64,000 nucleotides of DNA from NCBI GenBank assembly GCA_932294295.1, contig OW028577.1, positions 3,624,001-3,688,000 on the forward strand, in the 5' to 3' direction. The position numbers were made by a program, and so were the translations under genes. The number at the start of each line of letters is the position of its first letter. Within the stretch, counting starts at the first letter, position 1. Below are positions 44,360 to 55,619 of the stretch, one piece after another. Source of the stretch: Alitta virens (Eukaryota; Annelida; Polychaeta; Phyllodocida; Nereididae). The notes under the pieces were generated by a model. That model was not told the DNA's origin. It saw nothing but the letters and a program-made list of their open reading frames with translations, and searched no databases.

Positions 44360-46350
44360 TGGAGTACAATCGTGTAAACCTCTAATTCACTACAAAATAG
44401 ACCAAAAACATAATATTGAGCAGATTATACATTTGAGCAATGGATATTACTCTCTGACAACAACAGCTCCATTCGGATTGCATGTTATCATTGCTAGCCC
44501 ATAAATGATCTGAACAGCCATATAAACAAGAGGTACTCCAATCAACAGCCGCCACCAAACATTGGGTAACCATTTGCCAAACAGAACACCCACATGGGTA
44601 TTGTCAACAAGTTACACTTGGTGTTGAATCACATAAGAATTCACAATGAATGTTCACATATTTTTTTTGTCATTTTCTTTTTAATGCAAAGAATGATGAA
44701 GCACAAACGAACAAGAATGTCAATGATAAGTCAAACCCCAAACTTTCAAACTGATAATGACAATTGCATGAAATCGACTAATTCTTTTTCAAAGCCATGT
44801 TGTCAGTCAAGGAAGGATATCTCACTTTAATCAAAACATGTCATTTTACTTGAAATTGACTAAAACTGACTAAGTTGCCAGATGAGGCTGACTTTGTTTT
44901 TGGTCAAAATGGCTATCAGGGGCCAGTCGAATCGGGTTGATCTAACCACAGTCGCAACGTCTAAGATCCTAAAAAGATTTTTAATTAAGGACTACAAAAA
45001 TGTGTTGCATCTACACTTCATGCATAGTCGTATTTAGCTAGCTATCTTTACGAGAAATCGAATGATTAATGGTTCTAGGTCCTGTAAATTGTTAGAACTT
45101 TTAATCTTTGCATCTCATTGCATTGGCATGCCTGAGCACTGATCCACCCAGATGATTTGTTTAAAGGCAAGTTCTCCATTTATTAAAATCATTTGCCTTA
45201 AACATATTCCAGATGACTTTATAAATGTCTACGAGTAAAAGCAGTGCACGAAAATGGAATAAATAAAATCTATGGAAAAAGTTAAAGAAAATAATTATTC
45301 ATAATCTGGTGTTTCTAAGAAAATATTTTAAATGGAATGAATTCATTCATTTCTAATGCAATCCTCTCAGCCATAACTATCCCAGGCCTGTCTATTGAAT
45401 CTACATTCATTTCAGAATCTACCAAAAGAAATTCCAATAACGTTTGGAAGTCAAATCATGCCACTCTTTGGGGGGATACATCATTGCATTCAAGATTTCA
45501 TCATTGACTTGTTAATGTACTTGGACAACTAGTTTTATAAGTTTTTAAACTTTTCCACAACAACATCGTACATTTGGGCTTGGATTAATTTGTTTCCAGA
45601 AGTTTAATATCAGTGTGACAGAACTCTTGATAAGAAAAACGGGACAATACAGTGGACAATTACTTGGGTAAAGTCCAAGACAGTTATAGATCGTTCTGAG
45701 GGAGATGCAACTTCTTCACAACAATGAGAATACAGTGTAGGGTATTATAAGGGGGTCAAAGATATTTAGCTTAAAGAAAGATTTACGTCAAAACTTATGA
45801 TGATAAAAAAAAAGAAAAAAAAAAAGAAACACAAAGAAATAAGAAAAAAGAGCTTTTCTTGTTGTGGTGTGCCAATGGAAGTCTTAATGTTGACTCTCTG
45901 TATCTTTGAAGATATTTGTACATAAAAAATTTAGAAATTGTAAAGCATCTTGTCTGTCCATAATTGAAAACAACTGTCCTTGTGAGACAAGAACTAAGTC
46001 TCTAATAGCTGTTCCTGTGACAGTATCTTCTTGTGTGTAGCAATTGGCTTCACAGTCTCTGTTCACTATATGAGATAATTATTATATACTTTACATGTGA
46101 GACAGTTGGCTGTCACAACATAATAACAGTACCAGCTCCCAGACAGTAAGATGTGAACAAAACGCCCACAGTGTGCAATTTATGCTCCCCTTTGATGAGT
46201 CTCTCTTTCATTGTTGGTCCATTGTGAGGTATCCGCACCCATTGTTACAAGGCTGTTTTTCTTACTCCCATAATGCACCGAAATTCATCGTTGCTATGTC
46301 CCTACAATACACAATGGCTCTCAGACAAACACACAAATGGACCAGTTGAA
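44360..46350. other. No gene seen
   Basis: AT-rich DNA with an A-rich patch near 45805-45850. Short frames show no recognisable domain, and no element ends were found. Confidence 0.4.
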
Positions 46351-46359
46351 GGCTCGTTT

Positions 46360-46411
46360 TGATAGATAGAAAGATAGATAGAAAGATAGATCGATAGATA
46401 GATGGATAGAC

Positions 46412-46449
<38 letters not shown>

Positions 46450-46690
46450 CAGATAGATAGATAGACAGATAGATCGATAGATAGATAGACAGATAGATCG
46501 ACAGATAGATCGATAGATAGATAGACAGATATATGGATGGATGGATGGATAGATAGATAATAGATCGATAGAGAGAAAGACAGATAGAAAGATAGATAGA
46601 TAAATAGATAGATAGATAGAAAGGTAGATAGAAAGGTAGATAGAAAGGTAGATAGATAGATAGATGGATAGACAGATAGAAAAATATAAA
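46360..46690. repeat. (GATA)n microsatellite array, second copy
   Basis: About 330 bp of GATA with GACA, GAAA and GGAT variants. The minus-strand frame through it is a translation artefact. Confidence 0.96.
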
Positions 46691-47299
46691 AGATAGCAAG
46701 TATGAAATTATTTATTTAAATTTTGTTCGACTGGCAACCATTCTATTATTCCCATTTAGCATGTTTCATATTATAGTCACCAGTGTAGAAACTATTTTCT
46801 AGTACCATTTTGAATGTACTCATCAATCTAATCCAAATCGATTTATAGTTCTATTTACTAAGTATGTAATTTAATAACTATATACTTCAACAACAGAATT
46901 TATTCAGTTGTACAGGAGTGTGGGATGATCAAATTAAAATAGCTTTCTCAGAAAGTACACATTTCGCGATTTCATATTTAAACACCATGCTAAGTTAGGA
47001 ATGTGACCAACTTAAGTTGAGAAATTAGCACAAAATAATTCAGTATATTGAAGCAAAGCAACTTTAAACTCATTATAAATCTTACTTTAGGATTAGATTG
47101 AAGCCTATTTTAAACAGTGTCCTTGAAGATACAAGGTGAGCAGGCATATTATATTATATTCGAAATGATTGTGTTAATTTATTTTATTTTTTTTGCAACC
47201 AATAGTTTAATTGTACAATGAATACTCTTAAGAAGTATCAGATCATGTCATTTGATCTTACATAGCCTTACATGCATTATGTACTTTACAATATATCTC

Positions 47300-47475
47300 T
47301 TAATTGGGCATTATCGCGCAGGGCTTCCAACTACTGGGTCCCGGGTTCCATTCCTGGGCGAGCCTAAGTTGGATGGCTGTTTCATCCATCATCTCATTGC
47401 CATGATCCCTGCCTGTCCTAATTAGCCTATCAGATGCAGAAATACGGGACGTATAGCCCTAATCCACTACCACTT
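47300..47475 (+). mobile_element. SINE family 1 copy
   Basis: It has a degraded A-box end, GCTTCCAACTACTGGGTCCC, a B box (GGGTTCCATTCC), and the family body through TACGGGACGTATAGCCCTAA. The head begins abruptly, so the 5' end is eroded. Confidence 0.8.
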
Positions 47476-48114
47476 AGGCAGTATCTTTGCAGATATAAGA
47501 TGAATAAATGTATTCTTTTTTGGGAATTATTTTTAGGAAGTGTCAGATTGTGTAAATCTATCGTATCCGTTATATATTCGTTCTCAATGAAATTATTAAA
47601 ATGGCCCTAATTGAGAGTGATATAATAAACATTGACAAACCAACAGTTGAGGTCTAAAATGTGGTGGGCCTGGATATTGGCTGTTATGTTAGCTTTTTTA
47701 TAATCTAAAACGGGATACATTATGGAGCGTAATTTAACTGATAACTATTTTCACTTCTAGTTTGGTGAAGTTGGGAGATCATACCACGACAGGAAACTCT
47801 AATTTTTACCACAAATCTGTGTAATTATTACACACTAAACCCTCAACAGTCCATATACATTTCAGACTGAATGCCAAGCTACTCAAACTTCACCATGGTT
47901 ACATGGAAGCAAATCAGGAAAAAACTGTTTTGTGGCTGCTTGGTGACTTCCTTGTGACGGAATCAAGATTGTGATCTCACAATTACTACATTCTTGGTCT
48001 CCTTAAGCCACTGTCACACGGGCCGGTTTTGCCGTAGTGAACCCGTAGTATTACGTAATAGTTATGTAACAGCTCTTTCCGCCGGTTTGGCGACCGGTTC
48101 TGGCAGCAAAATGG

Positions 48115-48260
48115 GGCGGGGCAGCACCCGCCGGGTTACCCGCCGGGTGCTACGGGTGCCTCGGCGGGTTCTACGGGTGCCTCGGCGGGTTCTACGGGTT
48201 ACTCGGCGGGTTCTACGGGTTACTCGGCGGGTTCTACGGGTTACTCGCCGAGTTGTAGGA
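48115..48260 (+). repeat. 21-bp GC-rich minisatellite, left arm of the fold-back element
   Basis: TCGGCGGGTTCTACGGGTNCC-type units of 21 bp repeat about six times. Because 21 is divisible by three, all frames stay open and create a spurious Arg/Val-rich protein. Confidence 0.9.
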
Positions 48261-48831
48261 GTAAGCAGGCGAGTAACTCGCAGCTTCCAGGAGTATACTT
48301 TAAAAGGCTGCTGCTCCCCTAATATTAGTCCGATTTTCGTTAAATAAGAACTAAAATTGTAGTATAGTTTATGCTGATTCCATATCTGTTTTCGGATCGA
48401 AAATATACCAAATATTAAGCGAGTTATTCGTCTGAGAAGGTAGCTAGGTTGGCGGAGGCAAACAGTGGTGCTCTCGCAGGCGTCCGCGCCGGGACTGTAT
48501 CAATGCTGCTGCTCCAATAATATTCGTCCGATTTTCGTCAAATAAAGACTGGATTGTAGTATAATTCATATTGACTCCATAGGTGTTTTCGGATTGAAAA
48601 TAGACCAAATATTAAGCGAGATATTCGTCTGAGAAGGCAGCAAGGTGCTCTGTGTATGTTCATGACTTGAATGGTGTGGTCAATATTTTTTACCATTATA
48701 TATACATTGTCTGGATGAGCTTTATTGCAATTAATTTCAACTCATTCTGCCAACTGGCCAATGGGAAGGACTTTTCCTTTGGTTTTGTAAAGTCAATTAA
48801 CCTATATATGTAATAGCAATCTGCCTTGACC

Positions 48832-49055
48832 GTTATGTCAATTGCTATTAGCATTTTGAATAATACAAAGAATGGGGTAAGTCATGCTTTTTCATCATTG
48901 ATCACAAGCATGAATTGAAATCATTGATCACAAGCATGAATTGAAATTCTGAATTGACCGTTATGTCAATTGCTATTAACATTTTGAATAATACAAAGAA
49001 TGGGGTAAGTCATGCTTTTTCATCATTGATCACAAGCATTAATTGAAGTTCTAAA
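48832..49055 (+). repeat. Tandem duplication in the left arm of the fold-back element
   Basis: The sequence around GACCGTTATGTCAATTGCTA ... GGGGTAAGTCATGC occurs twice about 130 bp apart, with a smaller inner repeat of CATTGATCACAAGCATGAAT. Confidence 0.85.
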
Positions 49056-50694
49056 TTTCAACTGATTCCTGTTTAATATGCATATTAAAGAGGGAGATTG
49101 TTTTGATCATGGATGGAACATGCAATATCAATATTAATTTCAGTTGGATTATTTTCAGAAACAACAACGAAATATTGATAATTTATATAAACTAGAGTAT
49201 ATCTATCTATAGATAGTTGTTATAGCTCCATAGACATCTTTATCAAGTCGGAATTTTATTGGCAACAAGCAAACAAACATTGTTTTATTTTCGTTTTTTA
49301 TTGATTACGAATTAATGAATTATTGATAGTAACATATTATTAGGTGAAGATCTTATAACTATCTGTCCATCTACATATCTATATTCTATGAGGTATTACT
49401 AACTTTATTAACAAGAATATTCTTGTTTGTGCCTAGTATACTCCATTAATTTTCCCCACCTTAACTATTATATAAATTCTACACATTTCCCTGAATAATT
49501 CAGTCTTTATTTGACGAAAATCGAATATGTGATAGACAGATAGTTTAGATAGACAGATAGATTTATATGCTTATTATATAATATAGAATATCTAGCTTAA
49601 TATTTGGTCCATATAAGTACATAAAAAATAGCATATAAAATCACAGATCAAATCACAAATACTAATTACAATATCAATATTAAATTTAAATTTTACAAAA
49701 ATATACACAAAAAGATAAGAATGTTCACATGTATAAAAAAAATACCAATATACAAATATAATCATTGCCTGGTAATTACAATACAATATATTGTTTTTAA
49801 TTAATGAAAGCAATTACATCTTTTTGTAATTGTGAATGACAATCAAGACAATGTCATATTACTGTGTCATCTTTTAACAAACTATGAAATGACAGGTCAA
49901 AGAACCCCAATTTAGGCAATTAGGCAATTGACACATGTATTGAGCATTTGCTGTATTCTCTACACCCATTCTTTATATCATTCAAAATGCTATTAGCAAT
50001 TGACATAACGGTCATGGCAGTTGGCAGAATGAGTAGAAATGAATTGCAATAAAGCTCATCCAAACAATGTATATATATCATGGTCAAAAATATTGACCAC
50101 ACCATTCAAGTCATGACCATACACAGAGCACCTGGCCGCCGCCAGAGAACTGCATTCTCAGATGAATATCTCGCTTAATATTTGGTCTTTTCAATCCGAA
50201 AACATGATCAGTATGAACTATGCTACAATACAGTTTTAATTTGACGAAAATCGGACTAATATTAGGGGAGCAGCAGCCTTTTAAAGAAGGGCTCAGCCCT
50301 TCTGCATTGATAGAGTCAGGGCGCGGACGTCTGCGAGAGCACCACTGTTTGCCTCCGCCAACCTAGCTACCTTCTCAGACGAATATCTCGCTTAATATTT
50401 GGTCTATTTTCAATCCGAAAACACGTATGGAATCAGTATGACTTATACTACAATTCAGTCCTGATTTGACGTAAATCGGATTAATATAAATGGAGCAGCA
50501 GCCGCCGCAAGACAACTGCCTTCTCAGACAAATATCTCGCTTAATATTCGGGTTTTTTTAAATCCGAAAATACGTATGGAATCAGTATGAGCTATACTGC
50601 CATTCAGTTTTTATTTGAGGAAAATCGGACTAATATTAGAGGAGCAGCAGCCTTTTTAAAGTATATACCTCCCTGCCTACGCTGACGCTGGTAG

Positions 50695-50925
50695 CCACAA
50701 GCCGGCGGTATACGTGAAAGCCGGCGGGTTACACGTGAAAGCCGGCGGGTTACCCGTGAAAGCCGGCGGGTTACCCGTAGAACCCCTCAACAAGCCGCCG
50801 GGGTGAAATTAGGGACGAATAATTCGCCGGGTTCTACGGGCCACCCGCCGGGTTCTACGGGCCACCCGCCGGGTTCCACGGGCCACCCGCCGGGTTCCAC
50901 GGGCCACCCGCCGGCTTCCACGGGT
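50695..50925 (-). repeat. 21-bp GC-rich minisatellites, right arm of the fold-back element
   Basis: Two arrays: AAGCCGGCGGGTTACCCGTG-type units (50695-50785) and CGCCGGGTTCTACGGGCCAC-type units (50818-50925). They mirror the left arm. A T17 run follows at about 50924. Confidence 0.9.
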
Positions 50926-51179
50926 TTTTTTTTTTTTTTTACACCCGTGAGATTTCTACGGTTGTGCCATGCAAGCGTGGCACAACCGGCTACCGGGGCC
51001 GGGTTTCGCGGCTTGGCCAAGGGTCCCACGGGTGCTTGACGGGTATCCACGGGTATCCACGGGTGGCCGTATTGGGGCCGCCGGCTTCGAGCCGGGTAGC
51101 GATTTCCGCAACTATTACGTAATACTACGGGTTCACTACGGCACAACCGGCCCGTGTGACAGTGGCTTTACTGACTCAA

Positions 51180-52750
51180 TTGCTACTTGTGGGTTAAAAA
51201 GGCCAATGGGAAGATTGCAATTGGTGATAGGTACAAATAATGCCTGCATCTATCATGTAGAGAAATGCTTCTTGGCAGCCATACCCAAACCCCTGGTCGT
51301 CACCTAACAGCCCAGCGACCTAATTATGGACATTCTTTGCTAGTTTACCTAGTTAAACAAAATGATTGGTCAAACTATGTAGCCGATAGGCTGAGTATAG
51401 ACTTAAGAAATCGTCTCTTGAATGTACTAGAGAAATGGATTCAACATTTTTTGAGTTAAGGCAATTCAGAAAAATTGCCTCAACTGCAAAAATTTTGTCG
51501 GAACAAGAATTGCGTAAACTCAGCACATGAACGTCTAATCATTCTGTAATTCATTGTTAGACCTTCAATACCATAAGCCAGCCTGTAAGAGAATTTGATT
51601 AATTTACTTTAGATAAGTAATCGAGCATAACATGTATATAATTAGGTTGCTGGGCTGTGAGGTGACGAGACAACAGTGCAAATAGCATGCCAGGTCGGAC
51701 CGACATTGCCCTACAATAATCCGACTTGGATATATTTTCATGAACCCTTACACAAATTATCTGCAACCCGGCTTGGAGATTTCTTGTGGTAAAAGCAGAA
51801 AAAGTTCCATGCAGGTATATCAGTTAACCAATACGCCTACTCTGGTAGCAAGCTACCATCATTTGATTCTGGATGATACTGCTGAAATTGTTGTTGCAGA
51901 GCTAATATCAAACCATTGAGCAGATCTGACATTATCCGAGAATATCAATGTCAATATCAATAGCAGGAAAGGGATATGATAACGTGCACTGCAGCATCTC
52001 AGATTGCCTGTATCCTACAATAGGTTTATTCAGTTGCTTAAATGCTATGTGTTTTGACATTAACCTCTCATATATGAGAGGTATATATACCTTAGTACCT
52101 GGACATATTATAGGAGTTTCTACAAGCCACCTAGGTTTACACCTGGTAATTGTGAGAAGTAACTGAGCTGGTTTGTCACATCACTTGCTGGGTCGGCGTC
52201 CTCTCGTGTCAAACAAGTGCGCAGTAAGCTAGGTTTAGGCTGGCAAGAACATGTCTCATATCTTATATCTTATATTATAAAACAAAATGATTGGTCAAAC
52301 TATGTAGCATTTTTATATATATGTTATATCTTATGTTTGACGTCATTATATCTAAGGCAAACAATGGTGCCTAACTATCATTACCGTTTCATAATAACAG
52401 CTGTCCACATTTTTAACTGCATATATCTAGCGTTCCCAATGTTGTCACTGGCATAAAATATGTTGTGCCCTCATTCATGGTATTTCTCAAAATGCTGCAA
52501 TAATTTCAGACCAAAAAACATCCTTTACATGATCTTCACCAGATATCACGATACATGGTCAATCTGCATTGTAAGCATCCAATGTAACCATAGTAACATG
52601 GAAGAAGTAATTGTTTATTAACCTTCAGTGATACCCTTGTGCTAGAGGTCAGTGCATCTAGATGATCTTAAAGTTGGCACAAGGTGGTCATTATGTGAGG
52701 GGTCAGTGGCTGCAGGTTGTCCACAACATCTTCCTGCCTAGGTGAAGATT
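51180..52750. other. No gene supported; dispersed repeat at 52080-52215
   Basis: The segment 52080-52215 resembles 63490-63630 (shared GTAACTGAGCTGGTTTGTCA-like and TTGTCACWTCACTTG words). A 30-bp sequence around AAAATGATTGGTCAAACTAT occurs at both 51358 and 52283. I see no exon. Confidence 0.4.
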
Positions 52751-52761
52751 TAACCGCATGC

Positions 52762-52912
52762 CAGATCAGCCAACATTGATGTGACATCGATCCAATTCTG
52801 GCGGCACTGGGCCGATATCGTGCCAATGTGACATGTTATCTGGGGACATCAATGAGACGAATGCCAGGCCAGTGCCCAGTCAATGTGAGATGCTTTATTA
52901 TGTCATCTGGGT
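52762..52912. mobile_element. CCCAGATAGCA-type MITE, degraded
   Basis: GCCAGATCAGCCAAC on the left and TATGTCATCTGGG on the right, with internal CCGATATCGTGCCAATGT words typical of the group clustered at 53-60 kb. Confidence 0.45.
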
Positions 52913-53022
52913 TATACCTGATGCAATTTAAGATTTGGAATTTGTGCATGCACCGCTCTCTAAAGTAATATATTGCCCTCACATGGGTTGATCGATGACA
53001 GAGTAAATTCACACCATTTCTA

Positions 53023-53173
53023 AATGGCCAAATGTGCTACAAGCATTTTCCATGCATTTGGATAAACGCATGGAAAACGCATGGTTTTCACCTCATTTTA
53101 ATTGGGCAAAAACCATGTGTTTTCCATGCATTTATCCTTCTCATGGAAAATGCACGTGGCACATTTGGCCATG
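53023..53173. mobile_element. TA-target MITE (CATGGCCAAATG ends), long copy
   Basis: It has inverted ends, TA at 53021-53022 and 53174-53175, and an inner near-palindrome of CATGCATTTGGATAAACGCA. The centre has CTCATTTTAATTGGGC. This form is about twice the length of the copy at 1680-1753. Confidence 0.82.
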
Positions 53174-53455
53174 TACAACACGTTGGAGCTTTTACTTGTC
53201 TCAGCATGGGCTTCAACCAAAGCTCTTAGCTACAGCATCCTACTGAGATTTGTTTGAAAAGAATGTATGTGTTGGGATTCGATCCTGGAATCTTTGTATT
53301 GGCTCAATGCTACTGGTCTGAAGGAAGTCATCTAAAGAGCCAGCTGACAGAAACAGATGTGATGATAAAGCTAGAATCTGCACCATGTTTAAAACTTACA
53401 CCTTTACCCTGTACATGGGATCTTTTACTTACCCTAGCATAGACACCGAGTACAA

Positions 53456-53611
53456 CCCAGATAGCATCGTTTCTACATAGTTTTGATGTCGCCGACATCG
53501 TGCCGATGTTGATACGATTTGGAATGCTATCTGGGAAGGCATCACCCAGATAGCATGTCACACGTGGGCAACATCAGACCAACATCGGGCCGACGTAGCA
53601 TGTTATCAGGG
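53456..53611. mobile_element. Two adjacent CCCAGATAGCA MITEs
   Basis: The first (53456-53535, 80 bp) has perfect 12-bp ends, CCCAGATAGCAT and ATGCTATCTGGG. The second begins ten bases later (CCCAGATAGCATG, 53545) and ends in CATGTTATCAGGG at 53611. Both carry words such as CGCCGACATCGTGCCGATGT inside. Confidence 0.75.
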
Positions 53612-53805
53612 ACCGACTTAACATCTCATGAAACCGTTGTCCAGCTAACCACCTAAGCCCACACTATCTCACCTATTTACCCCATTGCGAGCCAGCTATT
53701 CCTACATTTTCATTTTGGCATGATGTAAGCACTGTCACTCAATTTTGGTCAGTATTGATATCAGCTCAGTGTTGGCCCAAAGTGATGGGGGGGGGGGGCA
53801 AGATG

Positions 53806-53990
53806 GGGGCCTAGCTCAGTGGTAGCGTGCTGTGCTTCCAACCACTGGGTTCTGGGTTCAATTCCTGGTCGTGCCTAAGTTGCATGGCTGTTTCATCCTT
53901 CGTCTCATTGCCATGGTCCCTACCTGTCCTAATTAGCTCATCAGGTGCAAAAATACCGGACATAAAGCCCTAATCCACCACCACCACCAC
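53806..53990 (+). mobile_element. SINE family 1, best preserved head
   Basis: GGGGGCCTAGCTCAGTGGTA (A box) and GGTTCAATTCC (B box) are followed by the body and a (CCA)n tail, not poly(A). It follows a G12 run. Confidence 0.87.
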
Positions 53991-54593
53991 ATTGGCCCAA
54001 CGTGGGAGCCTATAGGTCCAAATGGCGGTCAAATATTTCCCTGCTATCTTGAGATGCATCTGCTGTCCATTTCTTGACTAACAAAATTCCACAAAGATTA
54101 ACAATGGGCAAATGGTGCGAGGCTTTGCAAACTCTGGCATGATCACACCTTAAATATTAGCCATTGCCACCAGGAGCGGGCAGCTTATGACTTGTGTTGA
54201 TTGAGCTCTTCGTGTTGTTAATGTCAGATTGCTTTTATCCTGTGGACAAAAACTGGAGAAAAAAAAAAGTGTGGCAGATGGACCCAATATTGCATTTCTG
54301 TCACTCAAATTTCCATCATGACAAATACAAGCAGTCAAGAATTAATCATTCTTAATTGGCTATTTTTAGTGCTTGGTATGTGTAGTATTGCAAGAATGAA
54401 TCATTCTTAATTGGCTATTTGTAATCTTAAAGCAAAACAATACTATCAGCACAATTTGTATCATATTTGACATATGCGCTGACCTGTCAAGTGTCAAAAA
54501 GGATCATATTTACCCAGTAATGACAAATTGTCTGGCTCAGCAGCTCAGACAAAGTAGGTGTTGTGCTAGTGAGCATTTTCAGGGCATCAGTGA

Positions 54594-54965
54594 CCAGCTT
54601 TGCTTTTTAACAAAATTATGTATGGAAAGAAAACACTCTCATATAATGGTGCTCATCTGTGGAATTTACTGCCATCAAGTTTTACAGAAGCTTTAGATTT
54701 TAATGATTTTAACAAGTTACTTTCGAAATGGGAAGGTCCAAAATGTTTGCATTTTATAATATGTTAAAAATCCCTATTATGGTTTAATTAGTTTTTATTG
54801 TTATTGTATTACCTGCACATTTTTATTTTTGCACATATACAGTCGATCAATAGCTCTTTGAGCTAATTTTATTGTTGTCTTATGTCGACTTTAAATAAGG
54901 ACTATTCTATTCTATTCTATTCTATTCTATTCTATTCTATTCTATTCTATTCTATTCTATTCTAA
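54594..54965 (+). mobile_element. LINE 3' end with (ATTCT)n tail, 5'-truncated
   Basis: An open frame (54594-54767) encodes the extreme C-terminus of a LINE reverse-transcriptase protein: TLSYNGAHLWNLLPSSFTE, then FNKLLSKWEGPKCLHF and stop. The 'SFxxxGaxlWNxLP' pattern is typical of the end of such ORF2 proteins in animal non-LTR elements. A 3' UTR of about 135 bp leads into about thirteen ATTCT units (54900-54964), a short-repeat tail as in CR1/L2-like elements. The polymerase domain is missing. The clade is not certain. Confidence 0.72.
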
Positions 54966-55054
54966 ATGATACTGGGTTCAGATGCGCTCATGGGAAATCC
55001 AACAGAGTGTCTCATATAATGTTCTTGGTGTACTGTATACACCATACAATGGAT

Positions 55055-55610
55055 GCTATGATCTAGTGGTATTCACCTGCTAATTTAAAGAAGGTTCGAA
55101 CCCCACCATGCATGACACAAGAAGTTGGGCAGATCCTCTTCAACCATTGCTTCACCCCATCCACGTGTAATAATTATTGTTATACTCCACCACGTGACCT
55201 TTTCTATTGTTCTTTTGCGGGATATCACCAACGAAAATGTTAGTTAACTCCCTCCTGAGTGCAAACTGAACTGTTATGCGTAATAAAGGCATAAAAACAA
55301 AACAAACAATCAAACAAATGAGTAAATATGCCTAATGGAGTATAAGTTAGTTATATCCCTCATAGTCGGGAGTTAATATTTTTGTTGCTTATATCCCTCT
55401 GCCTTCGGCGTCGGGATATAACCAACAAAAATGTTAGTTAACTCTCTCCTACTCGGGATATAACTAATACGTACTCGGTGACAGACAAGCTCAGTGACGG
55501 CACTGGTGTGTGCTCTGTGGTTAACCCAGTATGTTCAAGACCTGATACTCCCCAGAGAGATGAGAAAGACTCTGGATTGATCCACCAGCAGTGAAATCAC
55601 TGAAATGTAT
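55055..55610 (+). mobile_element. SINE family 2 split by a later insertion
   Basis: The head and first half lie at 55055-55172 (GGTTCGAACCCC B box; GGGCAGATCCTCTTCAACC) and the second half at 55493-55610 (GTGACGGCACTGGTGTGTGC ... ACTCCCCAGAGAGATGAGAA). The 320-bp insert between them has TTATACTCCA / TGGAGTATAA inverted words and two direct copies of AAAATGTTAGTTAACTC. Confidence 0.72.
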
Positions 55611-55619
55611 ATCAGCTGA

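Larger units (their letters stand above)
48006..51167. mobile_element. 3.16-kb fold-back element with TTA target duplication
   Basis: The terminal inverted repeats begin AGCCACTGTCACACGGGCCG and run about 60 bp with few mismatches. TTA flanks both ends (48003-48005, 51168-51170), pointing to the PIF/Harbinger superfamily. The whole element is a loose palindrome: GC-rich 21-bp minisatellites inside both ends (48115-48260; 50695-50785 and 50818-50925), then units of about 170 bp with GCGAGATATTCGTCTGAGAA-type sequence (two on the left, three inverted on the right). Unique arms (48630-48880 versus 49940-50135) follow. No coding frame is credible, so it depends on a transposase in trans. Confidence 0.85.

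Noticed and set aside
46262..46699. 145-codon minus frame of the same kind
   Set aside because: It is again a translation of (GATA)n.
47994..48347. 117-codon frame rich in RRVLRV
   Set aside because: The 21-bp minisatellite keeps every frame open; it is not a protein.
53770..54010. TTGGCCCAA flanking the 53.8-kb SINE as a target duplication
   Set aside because: It is not flush with the SINE ends and the word is common in the surrounding TGTTGGCCCA repeats.
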